A DNA stretch of 18,876 bases from an uncultured Caulobacteraceae bacterium (GTDB taxonomy: Bacteria > Pseudomonadota > Alphaproteobacteria > Caulobacterales > Caulobacteraceae): positions 1 to 18,876 of the forward strand of contig CALEOQ010000260.1 of NCBI GenBank assembly GCA_937910255.1, written 5' to 3'. Positions 14,464 to 18,876 of the stretch are shown piece after piece. The notes below the pieces were generated by a model. That model was not told where the DNA came from. It did not search any database and saw nothing but the letters and a program-made list of their open reading frames with translations. A program made the translations under genes and the position numbers. The first letter of the stretch is position 1. Each line of letters opens with the position of its first letter.

Positions 14464-15419
14464 CAGGTGAAGGCGACGGTGGCCGCGCCGTTGAGGGCGA
14501 TCGCCCGCAGCGCCGGGTCGGTGCTGGTCTGCCAGGCCTTGAAGGCCATCTCGTATTCGACCCCGTCGGGACCGTCGATGTCGATGGGCGTCCGCGACAG
14601 ACGCATATTTGCGACTTCGAGCTGGATGCCGCGGGCGGCGGTGCGCATCAGCTCGATGGAGAAGTCCCGCGCGGTCTTGGCGATCCCGTCGTCCACAAAA
14701 TCGTCGTCGTCATAGCGCAGGCGCAGGGAGCCTTCGAGGCGGGAATTGCCGTCGATCTCGATCCGGTACGGCGCCCCCGTCCCGTCGGCGGCGCGGATGC
14801 GCTTCAGGGTCCGGTTGAACTGCAGCCGGCCGCCCATGATGTCGCCGCCGCCGACGCTGTTATAGATCATGTTCACCAGCTTCTGCGCCGGGCGGTCCAG
14901 GGTCGGCGCCGGCGTCACCGTGCCGGCCAGGGCCGCGGTGGCCGTGGTTTCCTTCAGGCCGATGAAGCTCATGGTCACCATGGCGAAGCCGCTGCGCTCG
15001 GCGTCCCAGTCCACCTCGAGGCTTTCGCCCACCAGGCCGAAGTGGCGACGATAGCGGCCGGTCTTCAGCTTGTGTTCCAGGAAGATGTAGGGCAGCGCCT
15101 GGCCGCTCTTCCAGGTGTGGGTGTAGTCCGACGGCGCGCCCGTGGCGGCCTCGGTCCCGAAGAAGGCGGCGAACCACCAGGGCAGCTGCGCGATGCAGGC
15201 CGGGGCGCGGACCTGGATGCGGTGTTCGTCCAGACCCGGCGCCGGAGCCGTCGGGTCAGAGGCGTTCTCCAGCCCGCCGCCCAGGATGTCGTCGTCCTCA
15301 TCGCTCTCGGTCTGGCCGCCGGTGATCCCGTAGATGTTCAGGCTCTGGCGGTCCAGGGTGGTGGGGTCGGTCGCGCCGGACTGCTTGCCGATCGAGACCG
15401 TCGATTCCAAGCCCTGCAT
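14463..15419 (-). CDS. V: Major tail tube protein (Phage_tube_2-like)
   Basis: A 318-aa structural protein that polymerises into the tail tube (equivalent of lambda gpV). It has the opening MQGLESTVSIGKQ, an Asp-rich loop (ESDEDDDILGGG), a central beta-rich part with aromatic GxW sites (LPWWFAAFFGTEAATG, YTHTWKSGQALPYIFLEH), repeated beta strands and SFIGLKETT. The C-terminus resembles other tube proteins (GVEYEMAFKAWQ, PALRAIALNG). The start ATG 15419 has AGGAGG 5 nt upstream, the best ribosome site of the window, fitting a protein needed in many copies. It precedes the chaperone in the expected order. A more general 'phage tail protein' label would also fit. Confidence 0.88.
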   Translation of the reverse strand: MQGLESTVSIGKQSGATDPTTLDRQSLNIYGITGGQTESDEDDDILGGGLENASDPTAPAPGLDEHRIQVRAPACIAQLPWWFAAFFGTEAATGAPSDYTHTWKSGQALPYIFLEHKLKTGRYRRHFGLVGESLEVDWDAERSGFAMVTMSFIGLKETTATAALAGTVTPAPTLDRPAQKLVNMIYNSVGGGDIMGGRLQFNRTLKRIRAADGTGAPYRIEIDGNSRLEGSLRLRYDDDDFVDDGIAKTARDFSIELMRTAARGIQLEVANMRLSRTPIDIDGPDGVEYEMAFKAWQTSTDPALRAIALNGAATVAFT

Positions 15420-15462
15420 GGGGGCCTCCTAAGACGTGGGTGAAAAGGGTGAACCGCTGGCT

Positions 15463-15720
15463 CTAGCGGCGGCGGCGGGCGATCTCTTCGGCCGTGGCCG
15501 GGCGGAGCACGCCGCTCGTCACGCCGGCCTTGGCCTCGGCCTCGGTCAGGTCGAGGAACCCGCCCTTGGGGCCGTAGCCTTCGCTGGTGCGCAGGGCGAG
15601 GAAGGCGCTTTTCTCGGGCGCTTGCGCCGGGCGTTCCGGCGCCGAGGGCGCGGGGGCGGCCGGGGTTGGGCGGGTTTCGGCGGCGGCTTCGCCGGACGTA
15701 TCGGGGGCGTCTTTGGCCAT
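15463..15720 (-). CDS. Small Pro/Ala-rich structural-module protein, unknown
   Basis: An 85-aa protein. The first ~42 residues are disordered (Pro/Ala/Glu) and the rest forms a short folded segment (FLALRTSEGYGPKGGFLDLT, then AEAKAGVTSGVLRPATAEEI) ending in four Arg. This shape (a strand, G-rich turn, LTEAEA helix) is common in small neck-associated phage proteins. It lies between tail terminator and tube with GAGGAG 6 nt before ATG 15720. Function unknown; likely neck or tube assembly by position. Confidence 0.7.
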   Translation of the reverse strand: MAKDAPDTSGEAAAETRPTPAAPAPSAPERPAQAPEKSAFLALRTSEGYGPKGGFLDLTEAEAKAGVTSGVLRPATAEEIARRRR

Positions 15721-15756
15721 CGGGGGCTCCTCATCTGGCCGTCGGTTGAAGGGGGC

Positions 15757-16221
15757 TCAGCCCGCCTTTGTGGGGGCGTCGAACAGCAGGCCCATGCGGA
15801 CTTCCAGCCCGCCGGCCATCCAGTCGGAATCGGCGACGTCGGCCGGGGCCGCGGCCTCCAGCTCGGCATAGGACACGGCGCCGGCCAGGGTGGGGTCGGA
15901 CGCCAGGGCGGCCTTGATCAGGTCCAGGGCGGCGTAGGCGGCCAGCTGGCGGGCGTCCTTGGTCCCGCCGAAATAGGCCAGCACCACCGTGGGTGTGGCC
16001 CTCAGGTCGTAGACCGGCCCGGTGAGCACCGCCTCCACCTCCGGTTCGTTGTCGTCGATCAGGGCCAGATAGAAGGCCAGCTCGCCCTGGGCGCGGGCCT
16101 TGGGCGGGGCGTGGCCGGACGGGTTGCGGGCCAGGGTCAGGCCGTCCACCTCGGCGAAGGCTTCGGTCAGCAGGGCGGCCAGGGCGTCATGGGCCCGGCG
16201 GATCGCGTTCGTCGCGCTCAC
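15757..16221 (-). CDS. Tail terminator / tail completion protein (gpU-like)
   Basis: A 154-aa protein in the position of lambda gpU, which caps the growing tail tube. It shows the alpha/beta pattern of this family: an N-terminal helix (ATNAIRRAHDALAALLTEAF), a strand-rich part (ELAFYLALIDDNEPEVEAVL), a second helix (DARQLAAYAALDLIKAAL), and a final strand pair (WMAGGLEVRMGLLFDAP). It starts with GTG 16221, overlapping the upstream stop by 4 nt (GTGA), with AGAGGG upstream. Assignment rests on order, length and secondary-structure pattern. Confidence 0.7.
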   Translation of the reverse strand: MSATNAIRRAHDALAALLTEAFAEVDGLTLARNPSGHAPPKARAQGELAFYLALIDDNEPEVEAVLTGPVYDLRATPTVVLAYFGGTKDARQLAAYAALDLIKAALASDPTLAGAVSYAELEAAAPADVADSDWMAGGLEVRMGLLFDAPTKAG

Positions 16222-16562
16222 GTCACGCCCTCTTCCACCACCGGGCAGCGCCAGACCAGGCCGCGGGTGTCATGGGCCACCGGCGTGTCGCCGATCCGGT
16301 AAGTCGTTCCGGCGTCCAACAGGCGGAAGGCCAGCCCCTGCGCCGGCGCGGGGACCTCGCCCTTCTGCACCAGGACGAACAGGTGGCGCTCGGAGATGGA
16401 GAAGCCGGCCAGCTCCACGCCGGCCATCTGCCGGTCGCGGGAGGGTCGCCAGGGGATCGCCAGGCAGGACAGGCCGGTGAGCCCGCCCTCGCCATAGACC
16501 GCGTCCTCGCCCGTGGCGTCGAACACCGCCTCGATGGCGTCGGCTGCGCTCGCCAGGTCCAT
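16218..16562 (-). CDS. Head-tail joining protein (gpFII-like)
   Basis: A 114-aa, mostly beta protein matching lambda gpFII (117 aa) in length and position. It starts with a short helix (LASAADAIEAVFDATGEDAV), then strands (VELAGFSISERHLFVLVQKG, TYRIGDTPVAHDTRGLVWRC). The motif 'FVLVQKGEVP...YRIGDTP...W.CPV' is the usual layout of stopper/joining proteins that close the filled head and accept the tail. It begins 95 nt downstream of the capsid gene, behind a terminator, and couples by GTGA to the tail terminator. Confidence 0.72.
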   Translation of the reverse strand: MDLASAADAIEAVFDATGEDAVYGEGGLTGLSCLAIPWRPSRDRQMAGVELAGFSISERHLFVLVQKGEVPAPAQGLAFRLLDAGTTYRIGDTPVAHDTRGLVWRCPVVEEGVT

Positions 16563-16587
16563 GGGCTGCTCCGGAAAAACTCAGGGG

Positions 16588-16631
16588 GAAAAAGGACAAC
16601 GGGCCCGGCGTGTCGCCACGCGCGGACCCGT
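16588..16631 (-). terminator. Intrinsic terminator after the major capsid gene
   Basis: On the minus strand a long imperfect stem (ACGGGTCCG...CGGGCCCGT with one bulged C and one T-G pair, loop GCGA) is followed after 5 nt by TTTTT (plus A-run 16589-16593). It lies in the 95-nt gap between the capsid and joining-protein genes. Confidence 0.8.
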
Positions 16632-16657
16632 CGTCAGGTCATCATCGGGGAGGATGA

Positions 16658-17659
16658 TTAGGTGCGCCGGCCCTGCTGCAGGGCGCGGGGCCGCGTGCAG
16701 AGGTTCAGCGGGTTGGTCTGGGCCTCCAGGTCGATCTGGGTATCCCAGTCGTCGCCGATGGCCTTGGCGTAGCGCGGCAGGCCAAGCGTGTTGACGGTCT
16801 CGAAGTAGGGGGCCGGCGCGAAGCGGGTGATGAACAGGCCCGCGACGCCCAGGGGATAGATGTGGCACTTGTCCGTGTGGATCATGCCGAACCCGCCGTT
16901 GCGGTAGTTGATCCAGCGGATGCCGCCGAAGTCCACGAAGTCGTAGATGTAGCCTTCGCGGAGCTTCCGGCCTTCCTGGTACTTGTAGGTCTCGCGCACC
17001 TCGGGGTGAGCGATGAGGTCATCAAAGAAGGCGTCGCCGCAGAGGGCTTCGAAGCCGGTCGGCTCGACGCCGCCAAGCTCGTCCATGATGCGCCGCTGCG
17101 CCGAGGCGGCCTTCCTCCGCAGGGCCCCGGACGCCGGGGTGGCGTTGTCCAGGTCGAAGTCGATCTCGGCCTGGGCTTCCACCCCGAACTCGGAATAGAG
17201 GTCGAACAGGGTGGTGCCATCGGCGTCCAGCACCATGCCCTTGATGGCGCCGACCCGATGGTGCTCCAGGGTGACGTCCAGGTTGCCGGCCATCTTCATC
17301 ATGCGCTCGGCGCGCACCTGCTCCAGGGCCAGAGCCTGGTTCTCGGAGCCGAAGGCGCGGACGCCCTGCAGCTCGTCGGCGCGGATGTAGTCGTAGTCCC
17401 GCAGGTGAGGGATGGGGAAGGTGCGCAGCTTGCGGCGCTCGCGGGTGGGCGCAGGACGCGGGCCGTTGCGGGGCTGGGTCTGGACAAGACCGATCACCCC
17501 GTCCCGCTCCTCAAGGGCGACGGTCAGGGTCGAGACGCCCGACTCGGAGAAGAGTCCGCGCTTCGAAACGAAGCCCGGCTTGTAGGGCACCTTGTTGATG
17601 GCGGCCGTCAGCGTGGTGAGGCTGAACTGGTCGGGGGTAAAAACGTCAGGCATAGCCAT
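16658..17659 (-). CDS. E: Major capsid protein (gpE family)
   Basis: A 333-aa protein close in length to lambda gpE (341 aa) and with its family pattern: N-terminal FTPDQFSLTTLTAAINKVPY, the extended-arm region (TVALEERDGVIGLVQTQPRN), the spine helix and loop (RADELQGVRAFGSENQ, ERMMKMAGNLDVTLEHHR), then the P- and A-domain parts (DELGGVEPTGFEALCGDAFF, YDFVDFGGIRWINYRNG), and the C-terminal GLFITRFAPAPYFETVNTLG. It assembles into the icosahedral shell with the adjacent decoration protein. ATG 17659 (GAGGAG 8 nt upstream) is preferred over ATG 17653. The gene is bracketed by two terminators. Clear assignment. Confidence 0.96.
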   Translation of the reverse strand: MAMPDVFTPDQFSLTTLTAAINKVPYKPGFVSKRGLFSESGVSTLTVALEERDGVIGLVQTQPRNGPRPAPTRERRKLRTFPIPHLRDYDYIRADELQGVRAFGSENQALALEQVRAERMMKMAGNLDVTLEHHRVGAIKGMVLDADGTTLFDLYSEFGVEAQAEIDFDLDNATPASGALRRKAASAQRRIMDELGGVEPTGFEALCGDAFFDDLIAHPEVRETYKYQEGRKLREGYIYDFVDFGGIRWINYRNGGFGMIHTDKCHIYPLGVAGLFITRFAPAPYFETVNTLGLPRYAKAIGDDWDTQIDLEAQTNPLNLCTRPRALQQGRRT

Positions 17660-17676
17660 TGCCTGGTCTCCTCATG

Positions 17677-17701
17677 AAAAAAGCCCGGCTGGCGGCCGGG
17701 C
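17677..17701 (-). terminator. Intrinsic terminator between decoration and capsid genes
   Basis: On the minus strand GCCCGGC-CGCCA-GCCGGGC (7-bp stem, 17683-17701) then six T. The palindrome CCTGACGTCAGG (17701-17712) and a small CGTCGC/GCGACG hairpin stand beside it. The T-run ends 4 nt before the capsid gene's ribosome site. Confidence 0.85.
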
Positions 17702-17734
17702 CTGACGTCAGGGATCGTCGCGGGAGCGACGGGG

Positions 17735-18397
17735 TTAGCGGACGATGATGCCGCGGGTCTTCAGCGCCACGCGGACGGCGGCCTTCTCGTCGTCCGTCGC
17801 GTCTTCGGGATAGGCGATGAGGTTCCCGTTCACCTCGGCGTCGCGGGCGATGAGCACGGCTTCCACCGTCTCGCCAGCCCCGGTCGTGACGGCGTCATAG
17901 ACCAGGCCCGCCGGGGTTTGGGACCCGTCGGTGGCGGTCAGGCTGAGCGCCACATATTGGTCCTGGGCCGTGGCGTCGGCGGCCACCACCGTGATGGTGA
18001 AGCCATCGCCGGCCACGAAGTCCGTGGCGCCGTCGGCCAGGGTGAAGTTGATCGACCCATTATAGGCGGCGGCCACATCCCCCTGCCCGTCCACGACGCC
18101 ATCGGGGCGTTCGACCACGAAGTTACCGACGTTGGACGCCGGCTCGGTGATCAGCAGCTTGTATTCGCCCGTGGGCGCGCCAGCGTCCACGGTGATGGCG
18201 CCCATCACACCGTTGCCGGTGTTGCCGGCAAAGGCTTCGGCCGTGGCCGACAGGGCGCCGACCAGGATCTGGCCGACGATCTGGCCGACCACCAGGGTCT
18301 GGCTGGCGGCGATGACCGCCGTTTCTCGGGACCGCGTACCGGCGGCCTCCGACATCAGGAACTCGCCCGTGTGGGCGCCTTCAACGAACTCCGCCAT
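17735..18397 (-). CDS. D: Head decoration protein (gpD-like) with inserted domain
   Basis: A 220-aa protein, twice the length of lambda gpD (110 aa). The N-terminus (GEFLMSEAAGTRSRETAVIA) and the C-terminal segment (GETVEAVLIARDAEVNGNLI, DDEKAAVRVALKTRGIIVR) fit gpD, whose trimers cap capsid three-fold sites. Between them, at about residues 54-146, is a Gly-rich beta domain (GNTGNGVMGAITVDAGAPTG, YKLLITEPASNVGNF, NGSINFTLADGATDFVAGDG), a type of insertion common in phage decoration proteins. It is likely displayed on the capsid surface. GAGGA lies 8 nt before ATG 18397. It is followed by a terminator and then the capsid gene, as expected. Confidence 0.88.
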   Translation of the reverse strand: MAEFVEGAHTGEFLMSEAAGTRSRETAVIAASQTLVVGQIVGQILVGALSATAEAFAGNTGNGVMGAITVDAGAPTGEYKLLITEPASNVGNFVVERPDGVVDGQGDVAAAYNGSINFTLADGATDFVAGDGFTITVVAADATAQDQYVALSLTATDGSQTPAGLVYDAVTTGAGETVEAVLIARDAEVNGNLIAYPEDATDDEKAAVRVALKTRGIIVR

Positions 18398-18464
18398 AGG
18401 GCTGGTCCTCTATCTGGGGTGGGGGTGTTGCGGCTGGCCTTGCAGGCTCCCGCGGGTGGGTGGC

Positions 18465-18753
18465 TTAGGCCTGCGGGGTCTGGGCTTGGGCGCGGGCGCT
18501 GTAGATGCCGGCCGTGTCAATGGCGGCGGACTCCGCCTCGCCGGTGGCGGGGGCGGTCTTGGCCTTGGCCGGCGGGGTCATGCCGTTGCCCTGCTTGGTG
18601 TCCATCGCCGGGGCGGTGACGCCGCCGGCCTTGGCCTCCAGGATGGCGCGGCTGAACTCGGCCTCGCTGCAGCCGGCCTGGGCCTTGGCGGCCAGGGGCT
18701 CGACCAGGCCCTTCAGCTCGGGATAGCCGACCACCAGCAGCTCCAGGGCGGCG
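18465..18753 (-). CDS. C-terminal end of probable head maturation protease/scaffold, 5' truncated
   Basis: The frame is real from about 18753 leftward; before that it is adapter translation. The ~96 residues start with a helical segment (LELLVVGYPELKGLVEPL, EFSRAILEAKAGG), which resembles the C-terminal region of S49-type phage head proteases (a VGxP-like strand, then helix and a disordered tail). A Ala/Pro/Thr-rich tail with a polar end follows. It lies directly upstream of gpD, where lambda has C/Nu3. Catalytic residues are outside the window, so the call is positional and moderate. Confidence 0.5.
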
Positions 18754-18876
18754 AGGTCGGAAGAGCGGCGTGTCAGGAAAGGGTGTAAGCCAGGGTGGTC
18801 CGCGGACCAGTCAAACAACAAACGACCTGCGCTGTACCGACAAGCGTCCATGACACATACCACGCACCCTCCACCC
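18754..18876. other. Sequencing-adapter artefact at right contig end
   Basis: From 18754 the sequence reads AGGTCGGAAGAGCGGCGTGT, a degraded reverse complement of the P5 adapter (AGATCGGAAGAGCGTCGTGT), continuing with errors through GTGGTC near 18795, then noise. The minus frame here translates to the contaminant string HPFLTRRSSDL. It is the mirror image of the left end. Confidence 0.93.

Overview
The window is one contig of a tailed (siphovirus-like) phage or prophage with a lambda-type head-tail gene order. GC is high: sampled 60-base lines of the structural genes run to about 77%. Protein flavour and codon use suggest a host among high-GC alphaproteobacteria (Caulobacterales-like); that is inference, since no host gene is present. 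Both ends are sequencing artefact: bases 1-125 and 18754-18876 carry degraded Illumina P5 adapter plus noise, so the biological sequence is about 126-18753 and the two terminal genes are truncated.

Almost everything is transcribed right to left (minus strand). In that order: C-terminal end of a probable head maturation protease/scaffold, head decoration protein (gpD-like), major capsid protein (gpE-like), head-tail joining protein, tail terminator, a small Pro/Ala-rich protein, tail tube, tail assembly chaperone with a -1 frameshift product (G/GT), then an accessory region of about 4 kb, then tape measure, gpM-like minor tail protein, DUF1833 protein, NlpC/P60 tail peptidase, and the N-terminal ~1365 residues of the tip attachment protein J, which runs off the left end.

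The accessory region (about 9.6-13.6 kb) splits the usual chaperone/tape-measure adjacency. It holds: (1) a translationally coupled pair, a 181-aa unknown and a DUF1828-like 241-aa protein, of lower GC (about 60% in sampled lines) and closed by a strong terminator, which looks like a moron; (2) a gpZ/DUF6441-like virion protein and a small two-helix membrane protein; (3) a self-contained cassette with a plus-strand ribbon-helix-helix (RHH) regulator, two matching operators between divergent promoters, and a leftward operon of a 58-aa unknown, an HNH protein and a 189-aa protein ending in a GDWRP..GRF signature. This last gene is followed by 300 bp of non-coding DNA made of two modules, each a 20-bp hairpin repeat followed by an array of degenerate pentanucleotides (GGYNN on the minus strand, strict 5-nt phase).

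The structural genes build the capsid and a long non-contractile tail. The RHH cassette probably runs on its own early-type switch, independent of late transcription. The GDWRP protein with the pentamer arrays is the best candidate for an undescribed system; its function is unknown to me. Three intrinsic terminators lie inside the late operon, two of them bracketing the major capsid gene, which implies antitermination or deliberate transcript processing.
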